A stretch of 64,000 bases of DNA from Streptomyces sp. NRRL F-6676 (lineage in GTDB: Bacteria > Actinomycetota > Actinomycetes > Streptomycetales > Streptomycetaceae). Each line of letters opens with the position of its first letter. Position 1 is the first letter of the stretch. The notes beneath the pieces are model-generated. The model ran no database searches and was not told the origin of the DNA. It was given only the letters and a program-made list of their open reading frames with translations. Where the stretch lies: NCBI RefSeq assembly GCF_000725625.1, contig NZ_KL647083.1:306193-370192 (forward strand), given 5' to 3'. Positions 17,116 to 24,494 of the stretch are shown here, piece after piece. A program made the translations under genes and the position numbers.

Positions 17116-18540
17116 ATGTCCGCACACACCCCGGTACGGTCCCTGCAAGACCTCGTGGACGCTCACCCCGACCTCGTCGACTACTTCTACAACGACAGTC
17201 CGGGACTGCACATCCGCACCCGTACCGACCGCTTCCCGATCCCGCCGGAGTTCTCCAACTGGCGTGACGAGCAGCGCGCCTGGCGTGAGTCGGCCGTCCT
17301 GTTCGACCAGACCCACCACATGCCCGAGCTGTTCGTGACCGGCCGCGACGCCCGGGCCATGCTCAACCGGATCGGCGTCAACAGCTTCGCCAACCTCGCT
17401 CCCGGCGTGGCGAAGCAGTTCATCGGCTGCACCCCGCAGGGGCACATGATCGGCGACTGCATCCTGTACGCCCACGGCCCGGACAGCTATGAGCTGGTCA
17501 GCGGGGCGCCGCTGCTGAACTGGGTGGAGTACCAGGCCGCCACGGGCGACTGGAACGTCAACCTGGTGCGGGACGACAACTCGGCCGAGAACCGCAGCGG
17601 CCGGCGCGCCCGCTTCCGCTACCAGCTCGACGGCCCGTCCGCCACGTCGATCCTCGAGAAGGCCGTCGGTGGCGCGCTGCCGGACGCCGGCCCGTTCCGC
17701 ACCTTCGCCACACGCGTCGCCGGCGTCGACGTCCTCGTCCTGCGGCACGGCATGGCCGGGCGGCACAAGGCCTACGAGATCAGCGGCGAGTACGACGACG
17801 AGGCCGCCGTGCGCGACGCCCTGCTGCGCGCCGGCGAGGAGTTCGGCCTGCGCCGCGGCGGGCTGAAGGCGTACTTCAGCACGAACTACGAGTCCGGCTG
17901 GATCGCCGCTCCCCTGCCCGCCGTCTACACCGCCGAGGAACTGCTGGACTACCGGCGGTGGCTGCCGGCCGACGGCTGGGAGGGGACCTGGCAGCTCGCC
18001 GGCAGCTTCCGCCCGGACCGCATCGAGGACTACTACACCACCCCCTACGACCTGGGCTACGGCAAGATCGTGAAGTTCGACCACGACTTCATCGGCCGGG
18101 AGGCGCTGACCCGGGTGGCGCAGGACCCGCCGCGTCGCCGCGTCACGCTGATGTGGCACACGGAGGACGTCCTGGCGGTGATCGGCTCGCTCTTCGGCGA
18201 GGGGACGCCGGGCAAGTTCCTCGACTTCCCGCTCGCGGACTACGGCCTGCTGGTGCAGCGCGACCGCGTCCTCGTGGACGGCCGGTCCGCGGGCCTGTCG
18301 ACCTTCTGCGGGTACTCGGCGAACGAGCGGCGGTTCCTGTCCCTCGCGATGCTCGACGCCGCGCGGGCCGAACCGGGCACGGAGGTCGTCGTGGTGTGGG
18401 GCGAGCCGGACGGCGGTTCGCGCAAACCCCGGGTGGAGCGGCACCGGCAGATGGAGGTGCGGGCCACCGTCGCCCCGGCTCCGTTCGCCGGCTCCCCGGC
18501 GTCCACCGCCGGTGCCGGCGCCGCCGCGTCGAGGCGATGA
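17116..18540 (+). CDS. LigM/DesA-type THF-dependent aromatic O-demethylase (copy 2)
   Basis: This 474-residue homologue of the 11293-12654 product has the same architecture: FSNWRDEQRAWRESAVLFD near residue 50, the folate-binding core, IEDYYTTPYDLGYGKIVKFDHDFIGREAL, and a GCV_T_C domain. The two proteins are clearly paralogous but diverge substantially, so different methoxy-aromatic substrates are likely. The final 25 residues (APFAGSPASTAGAGAAASRR) form a low-complexity tail absent from copy 1. folD follows after one base, so the demethylase and the enzyme oxidising methylene-THF are co-translated. The ATG at 17116 matches the family N-terminus; the ribosome site (GAAGG) is moderate. Confidence 0.9.
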   Translation: MSAHTPVRSLQDLVDAHPDLVDYFYNDSPGLHIRTRTDRFPIPPEFSNWRDEQRAWRESAVLFDQTHHMPELFVTGRDARAMLNRIGVNSFANLAPGVAKQFIGCTPQGHMIGDCILYAHGPDSYELVSGAPLLNWVEYQAATGDWNVNLVRDDNSAENRSGRRARFRYQLDGPSATSILEKAVGGALPDAGPFRTFATRVAGVDVLVLRHGMAGRHKAYEISGEYDDEAAVRDALLRAGEEFGLRRGGLKAYFSTNYESGWIAAPLPAVYTAEELLDYRRWLPADGWEGTWQLAGSFRPDRIEDYYTTPYDLGYGKIVKFDHDFIGREALTRVAQDPPRRRVTLMWHTEDVLAVIGSLFGEGTPGKFLDFPLADYGLLVQRDRVLVDGRSAGLSTFCGYSANERRFLSLAMLDAARAEPGTEVVVVWGEPDGGSRKPRVERHRQMEVRATVAPAPFAGSPASTAGAGAAASRR

Positions 18541-18541
18541 C

Positions 18542-19441
18542 ATGGTCGCCCACGTGATCGACGGCAACGCCGTGGCGCGTCGGATCCGGGAGGAACTGGC
18601 CGAGCGGGTACGGCGCCTGAAGGAGCGTTCCGGCGTGGTGCCCGGGCTCGCGGTCCTGCTGGTGGGCGACGATCCCGCGTCGCACGTCTACGTCCGCAAC
18701 AAGCAGCGGGCCTGCGCCCAGGTGGGGATCTCCTCGTTCCGGCAGGACCTCCCGGACACCGTCCCCACGGCGGAACTGGTGGAGGTCATCCACACGCTCA
18801 ACGACCGCGCCGACGTCGACGGCATCCTCGTACAGCTCCCGCTGCCCCCGCGGGTGGAGCTGCGGCAGGTGCTGGAGAGCATCGAGGTGACCAAGGACGT
18901 CGACGGCTTCCATCTGTACAACGTCGGCGCTCTCGCCGTGGGGCACCCCGTCTTCCCCCCGTGCACGCCGTACGGTGTGCTCGAACTGCTGGCCGAGGAG
19001 GGCATCGAGATCGCGGGCCGGAACGCGGTCGTCGTCGGCGCCAGCAACATCGTGGGCAAGCCGCTCGGCCTGATGCTGACGGACGGCGGCGCCACCGTCT
19101 CGCTCTGCCACGCCCGGACCCGCGACCTCGCGCAGTACACCCGCCTCGCGGACATCCTCGTCGTCGCCGCGGGTGTGCCCGGCCTCATCACGGCGGACAT
19201 GGTGCGAAGCGGCGCGGTCGTCATCGACGTCGGCATCAACCGGGTGCCCGGCGGCAGCCGGATCGTCGGCGACGTCGATTTCGCCGGAGTCCGGCAGAAG
19301 GCGTCGTACCTCACGCCGGTTCCGGGCGGCGTCGGCCCCATGACGGTCAGCATGCTGCTGAAGAACACCGTCACCTCCGCGGAGCGGAGCCGCCTTCCGG
19401 CAGCACCGCCGTCCGGGGCCGGGCAGAGCGCGCCGGTCTGA
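18542..19441 (+). CDS. folD: Methylenetetrahydrofolate dehydrogenase/cyclohydrolase
   Basis: This 299-residue bifunctional FolD converts 5,10-methylene-THF to 10-formyl-THF via methenyl-THF. It shows the catalytic YVRNKQRAC segment (Tyr/Lys), DGILVQLPLP, the NADP-binding VVGASNIVGKPLG and PGGVGPMTVSML. It begins one base after the second demethylase stop. It fills the step between MetF and PurU, so the island carries the whole path from 5-methyl-THF to formate plus THF. Streptomyces normally have a separate housekeeping folD, making this a likely extra copy; this was not checked. The last 20 residues are not part of the fold. Confidence 0.95.
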   Translation: MVAHVIDGNAVARRIREELAERVRRLKERSGVVPGLAVLLVGDDPASHVYVRNKQRACAQVGISSFRQDLPDTVPTAELVEVIHTLNDRADVDGILVQLPLPPRVELRQVLESIEVTKDVDGFHLYNVGALAVGHPVFPPCTPYGVLELLAEEGIEIAGRNAVVVGASNIVGKPLGLMLTDGGATVSLCHARTRDLAQYTRLADILVVAAGVPGLITADMVRSGAVVIDVGINRVPGGSRIVGDVDFAGVRQKASYLTPVPGGVGPMTVSMLLKNTVTSAERSRLPAAPPSGAGQSAPV

Positions 19442-19578
19442 CCCGCGCGCATGCCCGTGCCCGCCCGCATGCCCGTGCCCGCGCGCCTGCCCGTGCCCGC
19501 CCGCGTGCGCGCTCCGGCCCCGGGTGTGCCCGTGTGTCCACCCGCTCTCCGCCCGCCCCGGTGGAAGAATCACCGCTC
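19442..19578. repeat. Simple-sequence spacer of GCCCGTGCCCGC words
   Basis: The first half of this gap is built from iterated CGCATGCCCGTGCCCGC-like words. No hairpin terminator for folD was recognised. The following quinone oxidoreductase gene has only a weak ribosome site. Confidence 0.6.
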
Positions 19579-20595
19579 ATGCGCGCCGCTTACATCGAAC
19601 AGCTCGGGTCGCCCGAGGTGATCCGGACCGGGGAACTGCCCGCGCCCGTGCCGGGGGCGGACGAGGTGCTGGTGGACGTGGTGGCCTGCGCCGTCGATCC
19701 GGTGGACACGCTCGTGCGGTCGGGGGTGTTCCGGACGCCGCTCACGTTTCCCTTCGTCGTCGGGCGGGATCTGGTGGGGACGGTCGTGGAGGCGGCCGGC
19801 GGCTTCGCGGTGGGCGAGCGCGTGTGGTGCAACAGCCTGGGGCACGGCGGGCGGCAGGGAGCCGCCGCCGAGCGGGTCGTCGTCGCCACGAACCGGCTGT
19901 ACCGGCTGCCGCCGGGAGTGCCGCCGCTGGAGGCGGTGGCAGTGCTGCATCCGGCCGCCACCGCGTACCTCGCCCTCTTCAACCACGGGGAGCTGCTGCC
20001 CGGCGAGACCGTACTGGTCGCGGGGGCCGCGGGCAACGTGGGCTCAGCGCTGGTGGCGCTGGCCGCGCGGGCCGGGGCGCGGGTGGTCGCCACCGCCTCG
20101 CCGCGCGACCACGACCATGTACGGGCGCTGGGCGCGGACGAGGTCGTCGACTACCGGGAGCCGGCCGGACGGCTGGCCGAGCTGGCCCCGGACGGTGTCG
20201 ACCTGCACATCGACACCTCCGGCCGGCACGACCTGGACGCGGCCGTCGCACTGCTCGCCCACCGGGGCCGCATCGTGCTGCTGGCCGGGCCCGGGGCGCG
20301 GCCCGTGCTGCCGGTGGGGCCGCTGTACATGAAGGACGCCTCCGTGCGCGGCTTCGCGATCTCCCGGGCCACCGTCGCCGAGCTGGCGGAGGCCGCGGCC
20401 GCCCTGAACGACGCGCTCGCCCGGGGGCTGCTGCGGCCCCGGGCGCTGGAGGTGCTGCCGCTCGACGCGGCGGCCGAGGCCCACCGGCGGCTGGAGGCCG
20501 GCGAGCTGCACGGCCGCCGGGTGGTGCTGCGGGTGCGGGACGCGGCGGAGGCCGAGGGCCGGTGGCGGGACGCGCCGCGGGCCGAGGGTCAGTAG
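19579..20595 (+). CDS. Zinc-independent quinone oxidoreductase-like MDR protein
   Basis: This 338-residue medium-chain reductase/dehydrogenase has a GroES-like N-domain (ACAVDPVDTLVRSG, FVVGRDLVGTV) and a nucleotide-binding motif AGAAGNVGSALVALA. It lacks the Cys ligands of zinc alcohol dehydrogenases, so it belongs with NADPH:quinone reductases. It lies just downstream of the demethylation island in the same direction but with a 137-bp gap, so membership of the island is uncertain. Its last 7 bases overlap the convergent RibD-like gene. Confidence 0.88.
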   Translation: MRAAYIEQLGSPEVIRTGELPAPVPGADEVLVDVVACAVDPVDTLVRSGVFRTPLTFPFVVGRDLVGTVVEAAGGFAVGERVWCNSLGHGGRQGAAAERVVVATNRLYRLPPGVPPLEAVAVLHPAATAYLALFNHGELLPGETVLVAGAAGNVGSALVALAARAGARVVATASPRDHDHVRALGADEVVDYREPAGRLAELAPDGVDLHIDTSGRHDLDAAVALLAHRGRIVLLAGPGARPVLPVGPLYMKDASVRGFAISRATVAELAEAAAALNDALARGLLRPRALEVLPLDAAAEAHRRLEAGELHGRRVVLRVRDAAEAEGRWRDAPRAEGQ

Positions 20596-21197
20596 CTGCC
20601 GTACGTCGGGCGGCCGGCGAGGTCGTAGGTGTGGATCGCGACGCCCGCGCCCGTCATACGTGCGTCCACGTGCCGGAACGCGGTCGGTACGGCGCCCTCG
20701 GCGAACAGACGGCGACCGGCGCCGAGCACCACCGGGAAGACGCACAGGTGCACGGTGTCGATCAGGTCGTGGGCCAGCAGCGACTGCGCGAGAGCCGCGC
20801 TGCCGTGGACCTGGATCTCGCCGTCCGTGCGCTCCTTGAGCTGCTCGACCTCCTTGACGAGGTCGCCGCCGAGGACCGTGGTGTGCTGCCAGGCGGCGTC
20901 GGTGAGCGTGTGCGAGACGACGTACTTCGGCAGGGCGTTCAGCTTCGTCGCGACCGGGTCGGCGGGGTCGGTCATCTTCGGCCAGTACGAGGCGAAGATG
21001 TCGTACGTGCGGCGGCCGAGCAGGAAGGCGCCGACGCGCCCGAAGTTCTCCACGACGAAGGCGCCGAAATCGTCGTCGCCGAACGGCACGCTCCAGCCGC
21101 CCTGTTCGAACCCGTCGCTCGGGTCCTCCTGGGGGCCGCCGGGCGCCTGGTGGACGCCGTCGAGGGTGACGAAAGCGGTGAGGGTGAGCTTTCCCAT
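20589..21197 (-). CDS. RibD C-terminal/dihydrofolate-reductase-like family protein
   Basis: This 202-residue protein of the RibD_C fold has TAFVTLDGVHQAPGGPQED, LLGRRTYDIFASYWP, a Gly-rich GSAALAQSLLAHDLID segment and FPVVLGAGRRLF, all typical of the many Streptomyces YwjB/YyaP-like reductases of unknown substrate. It is NADPH-dependent by family. True dihydrofolate reductase activity should not be assumed, although its closeness to folate genes is worth noting. It is transcribed convergently with the quinone oxidoreductase, overlapping its 3' end by 7 bp. Confidence 0.87.
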   Translation of the reverse strand: MGKLTLTAFVTLDGVHQAPGGPQEDPSDGFEQGGWSVPFGDDDFGAFVVENFGRVGAFLLGRRTYDIFASYWPKMTDPADPVATKLNALPKYVVSHTLTDAAWQHTTVLGGDLVKEVEQLKERTDGEIQVHGSAALAQSLLAHDLIDTVHLCVFPVVLGAGRRLFAEGAVPTAFRHVDARMTGAGVAIHTYDLAGRPTYGSY

Positions 21198-21311
21198 GAG
21201 GGGGTGCCTTCTTTCGCAACAGGCGTGCGGAGCCGGGTCGGTTCCGTTGTCATGGGTGCAGACCGGTGAGGGGGGCCCGACTCATCGGTGGTGGGCCGTG
21301 GATTTCCGGTC

Positions 21312-22136
21312 TCACCCCGCGTGCGTCGAGAACAGGCCACCCGTGGGGCCCTGTTTGTCGCCGCCCTGGGCCTTCTTCAGCGCGTTGGCGAGGCTCTCGA
21401 TGGTGAGCGACTGAAGGATCACCCGGCCGCTGCCCTCCAGGGTGGCCAGGGACAGGCCCTCGCCGCCCAGGACCGCGTTCATGAGCCCCTGGCGGTTGAG
21501 GCCGCCGATCCGCTGGACGCCGTACTGGATGCCCTCCTCGAAGGCGACGACACAGCCGGTGTCGACCTCGATCCGGCCGCCGAAGTCCGCCGGGTTCAGG
21601 TCGATGAAGTTGCCGGCCCCGGCGATGATCACCGTGCCCTGCCCGGTGAACTTCTCCAGGACGAAGCCCTCGCCGCCGCTCATGCCCGTGCGGCCGCCCT
21701 GGAAGGCGATGCCGAACTCCACGCTCGACTCGGCGGCCACGAAGGCGTCCTTCTCCGCGAACCACGCGCGCGTGCCGTCGAGCTCCAGGGCGCGCATCTC
21801 GCCGGGGAGCACACCGGCGAAGCCGACGGTGCCCTCGGCGCCGGACGCCGTGAAGTACTGGAACGCCAGGGACTCACCGGCGAGCACGCGCTGCCCGGCC
21901 TGCATGGCGGTGCCCATCGCCTGGCGGAGCATGCCGCCCATGCCGCCGGAACCGGTGCCCGCTCCCCCGCCGGAGCGGCCGCCGCCGCTGCCCGGGGCGG
22001 ACAGGCGTGTCTCCATGCTGACGTTCGTGGTCTTGAAGAGGAACTTGCCGGCCTCGCAGTACACGGTCTGGCCGGGACGCAGGTTGACGATCGCCATCTG
22101 CATGGCGTTGCCGACGATGTCTTGCCGAAGAGTCAC
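21312..22136 (-). CDS. AIM24 family protein
   Basis: This 274-residue protein of the AIM24/TRAP-like beta-helical family (PF01987) has the marks LRPGQTVYCEAGKFLF, GEGFVLEKFTGQGTVIIAGAGNFIDL and DTGCVVAFEEGIQYGVQ. A Gly/Ser/Met-rich insert (about residues 50-85, GGGRSGGGAGTGSGGMGGM) interrupts the domain in the place usual for Streptomyces members. Function is unknown; the family is linked to membrane or tellurite-resistance-type loci in some bacteria. The GTG at 22136 gives the usual N-terminus (VTLRQDIVGNAMQMA). It is divergent from the IclR regulator. Confidence 0.85.
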   Translation of the reverse strand: MTLRQDIVGNAMQMAIVNLRPGQTVYCEAGKFLFKTTNVSMETRLSAPGSGGGRSGGGAGTGSGGMGGMLRQAMGTAMQAGQRVLAGESLAFQYFTASGAEGTVGFAGVLPGEMRALELDGTRAWFAEKDAFVAAESSVEFGIAFQGGRTGMSGGEGFVLEKFTGQGTVIIAGAGNFIDLNPADFGGRIEVDTGCVVAFEEGIQYGVQRIGGLNRQGLMNAVLGGEGLSLATLEGSGRVILQSLTIESLANALKKAQGGDKQGPTGGLFSTHAG

Positions 22137-22280
22137 ACGAGCGGAACGAGTGGGTCCGGTCACGGGTTCCCGCACCCGGCGGACGTCACCCGACCGCCGG
22201 GTAGGCTGCTGGTCCCCGTCCCCCTGGATCCCGTGGCCTTCCGGCCCCCCTTCTTTTTGAACCCCTGAAAGGAACGTGCC

Positions 22281-23177
22281 GTGCCGTCCTCGTCCAGCGC
22301 CGGCGACCGTGACGCCGCCAAGACCCCCGGCTCCGGTGGCGGCTCCGGTGGCGGTGTCCAGTCCCTGGAGCGCGCCTTCGACCTGCTGGAGCGGATGGCG
22401 GACGCGGGCGGCGAGGTCGGCCTGAGCGAGCTGGCGGCGAGCAGCGGGCTGCCGCTGCCCACCATCCACCGCCTCATGCGGACGCTGGTCGGCTCCGGGT
22501 ACGTGCGACAGCAGCCGAACCGGCGGTACGCGCTCGGCCCCCGGCTGATCCGCCTCGGCGAGTCCGCCTCCCGGCTGCTGGGCACCTGGGCCCGGCCGCA
22601 GCTCGCCCGCCTCGTGGCGGAGACCGGTGAGACGGCCAACATGGCGCTGCTCGACGGCGACGAGATCGTGTACGTGGCCCAGGTGCCGTCCAAGCACTCG
22701 ATGCGGATGTTCACCGAGGTGGGCCGCCGGGTGCTGCCGCACACCACGGGCGTCGGCAAGGCGCTGCTGGCCGGTCTGGAGCCGGCGGAGGTGCGGGCGC
22801 TGCTGCGGCGTACGGGCATGCCGGCCGCGACGGAGAAGACGATCACGTCACCGGACGCGTTCCTCGCCGCCCTGGAGGAGGTGCGGCGCCAGGGGTACGC
22901 GGTCGACGACAGCGAGCAGGAGATCGGCGTACGGTGCCTCGCGGTCCCGGTGCCGGGCTCGCCGACCGCCGCGGCCCTGTCCATCTCGGGCCCGGCAGGC
23001 CGGGTCACCGAGGCGGCGACGGCCACGATCGTGCCGGTGCTGCGACAGGTCGCGGCGGACCTGTCGCGGGTACTGGCGGACCGGGACCAGGGGCCCGTCA
23101 GGGAGACGGGGCAGGACCAGGGGTCCGTCAGGGAGACGGGGCAGGACCAGGGGTCCGTCAGGGAGGCGGGGCACTGA
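22281..23177 (+). CDS. IclR family transcriptional regulator
   Basis: This 298-residue regulator has an N-terminal winged helix (VGLSELAASSGLPLPTIHRLMRTL, about residues 48-72) and an IclR effector domain (about 95-265), including TGVGKALLAGL and QEIGVRCLAVPV. It resembles the Streptomyces AllR-like regulators that control allantoin and glyoxylate metabolism; malate synthase lies 1.3 kb downstream, so it is a good candidate to control that gene. The GTG start has GAAAGGAAC upstream. The N-terminal Gly/Ser tract and a C-terminal triple repeat of DQG(P/S)VRETGQ lie outside the fold. Confidence 0.9.
   Translation: MPSSSSAGDRDAAKTPGSGGGSGGGVQSLERAFDLLERMADAGGEVGLSELAASSGLPLPTIHRLMRTLVGSGYVRQQPNRRYALGPRLIRLGESASRLLGTWARPQLARLVAETGETANMALLDGDEIVYVAQVPSKHSMRMFTEVGRRVLPHTTGVGKALLAGLEPAEVRALLRRTGMPAATEKTITSPDAFLAALEEVRRQGYAVDDSEQEIGVRCLAVPVPGSPTAAALSISGPAGRVTEAATATIVPVLRQVAADLSRVLADRDQGPVRETGQDQGSVRETGQDQGSVREAGH
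23085..23174 (+). repeat. Three tandem 30-bp units at the 3' end of the IclR gene
   Basis: Units at 23085-23114, 23115-23144 and 23145-23174 encode DQGPVRETGQ, DQGSVRETGQ and DQGSVREAGH, ending directly at the stop codon. They are nearly identical at DNA level, which suggests recent slippage or duplication. Confidence 0.95.
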
Positions 23178-23216
23178 CCGCCCGCGCTCCTCCTCCCTCA
23201 CGTCTCCCCTCAGACC

Positions 23217-23528
23217 CTACGCACGCGGCGTCCCGAACAGGTCCACCGCGTCCCGTACCTCCTCCAGCCCCCGGGACAGCGCGCTCACGGAGCCGATCGA
23301 CCCGGCGATCAGCAGCAGCGAGCGCCGCAGCCGCCGCGTCTCCGGCGCGCCGCCCGCGGCCATCGCGGTCATCGCGGCGAGCTCGTCCTCGGCGATGGAC
23401 CGGTCGGGGAACTGCGCCGGATGCAGAGCGAGTTCACGCCGTAAGCGGGCGACGGCGGTCCGCAGTCCGGCCACTCTCGGGTCCTCGTCACTGCCGGTCA
23501 CTCGTCTCTGCCCCAAGCTCCGCAACAC
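23217..23528 (-). CDS. DUF5955 family protein
   Basis: This 103-residue basic, Leu/Ala/Arg-rich protein looks like the small Streptomyces DUF5955 family (GLRTAVARLRRELALHPAQFPDRSIAEDELAAM ... LRRSLLLIAGSIGSVSAL). Two amphipathic helices and a hydrophobic C-terminal helix can be read; no catalytic motif is visible and the function is unknown. The GTG at 23528 has a strong GGGGGAG upstream; an internal GTG (VTGSDED) is an alternative. It is convergent with the IclR gene across 39 bp. Confidence 0.72.
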   Translation of the reverse strand: MLRSLGQRRVTGSDEDPRVAGLRTAVARLRRELALHPAQFPDRSIAEDELAAMTAMAAGGAPETRRLRRSLLLIAGSIGSVSALSRGLEEVRDAVDLFGTPRA

Positions 23529-23703
23529 AGCTCTCCCCCTTCGCACCTCTTCGTGCGCACGCCCCCATGACGCGGTTTCACCACCGCGTGCGCCCCGGCG
23601 CACGGATCGGGCGCACGGGGGGTGCGGGTCAGTAAACGCCACCCGACGCCGCGTGCGCCACCGTACGGACCGAATTCGGGCGCCAACGGGTATGCAGGAG
23701 TGC

Positions 23704-24426
23704 ATGCGAACGAACGAAGAGCGAACCGGGGCCGTCGGCCCCACCCCCTCCTCCGCCCCCGTCGTCGGTCTGCTGCTCGCGGCCGGGGGCGGGCGGCGGC
23801 TCGGCGGGCGCCCCAAGGCGCTGCTCGAACACAACAGCCGCCCCCTGGTGGAACACGCGGCCGAGGTGCTGCGCGCGGCCGGCTGCGCCCGCGTGCACGT
23901 CGTGCTGGGGGCGGCCGCCGACGAGGTGCGCGCCCGCGCGGAGCTGCCGGACTGCGCCCTGGTGGACAACCCGGAGTGGGAGCGGGGCATGGGCACCTCC
24001 CTGCGCGCCGGGCTCGCCTCGCTCACTGGGACGGGGGCGGGCGCGGCGCTGGTCGCGCTGGTGGACCAGCCGGGGATCGGCCCGCGCGCGATGGGGCGCG
24101 TACGTGCCGCCTACGCCTCCCCCGCGACGCTCGCCTCGGCGGCCTACGACGGCGTACGGGGCCATCCGGTGCTGCTGGGCGCCGACCACTGGGCCGGCGT
24201 GGCCGCGACCGCGACCGGTGACCAGGGGGCGCGCGCGTATCTCAGGGCGCACGCGGGCGCGCTCCGGCTCGTGGAGTGCGGGGACGTGGCCGAGCCGTAC
24301 GACATCGACACCGAGGCGGACCTCGTCCGGCTGCGCACCGGGCGGCCGACGACTCCCCCGGCCTCTCCCACCTCCCCGGCCGCCCCGGCCACCCCGGCCT
24401 CCCCGGGCATTGATCTTCCACAATGA
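23704..24426 (+). CDS. MobA-like nucleotidyltransferase
   Basis: This 240-residue NTP-transferase (MobA/MocA fold, PF12804) has the nucleotide-binding start [19 protein letters not shown], the [12 protein letters not shown] segment and LVDQPGI as the metal-binding Asp region, closest to molybdenum cofactor cytidylyl/guanylyltransferases. It may mature a cofactor for a xanthine-dehydrogenase-type enzyme, consistent with purine/glyoxylate metabolism nearby. The ATG at 23704 is preceded by AGGAG; an ATG 12 bp upstream has no such site. The C-terminal [14 protein letters not shown] tail is low complexity. The malate synthase promoter overlaps its 3' end. Confidence 0.85.
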   Translation: MRTNEERTGAVGPTPSSAPVVGLLLAAGGGRRLGGRPKALLEHNSRPLVEHAAEVLRAAGCARVHVVLGAAADEVRARAELPDCALVDNPEWERGMGTSLRAGLASLTGTGAGAALVALVDQPGIGPRAMGRVRAAYASPATLASAAYDGVRGHPVLLGADHWAGVAATATGDQGARAYLRAHAGALRLVECGDVAEPYDIDTEADLVRLRTGRPTTPPASPTSPAAPATPASPGIDLPQ

Positions 24427-24438
24427 GAAAACTAAGCT
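24410..24438 (+). promoter_or_regulatory. Vegetative promoter of malate synthase
   Basis: The -35 box TTGATC (24410-24415) and -10 box TAAGCT (24433-24438) have a 17-bp spacer, a good match to HrdB-type promoters. The promoter overlaps the stop codon of the MobA-like gene, and transcription should start near 24445, giving a leader of about 50 nt. Confidence 0.6.
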
Positions 24439-24442
24439 CCAC
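24416..24442 (+). promoter_or_regulatory. Candidate operator: two YTCCAC boxes 21 bp apart
   Basis: TTCCACAA (24416) and CTCCACGA (24437) are direct repeats exactly 21 bp, two helical turns, apart. They cover the promoter spacer and the -10 box. A regulator bound here would block polymerase; the nearby IclR-type protein is the obvious candidate but this is inference. Confidence 0.35.
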
Positions 24443-24445
24443 GAA

Positions 24446-24477
24446 ACAGAAGACAGCGACCACAGAAGACAGCGACC
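24446..24477 (+). repeat. Tandem 16-bp duplication in the malate synthase leader
   Basis: ACAGAAGACAGCGACC occurs twice back to back (24446-24461, 24462-24477), beginning at the predicted transcription start and ending 17 bp before the start codon. Confidence 0.9.
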
Positions 24478-24494
24478 AAGGATGTGACCCCCGC

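Noticed and set aside
20589..21197. Authentic dihydrofolate reductase serving the folate genes of the island
   Set aside because: The sequence matches the RibD C-terminal-like group of unknown substrates and is convergently transcribed outside the island.
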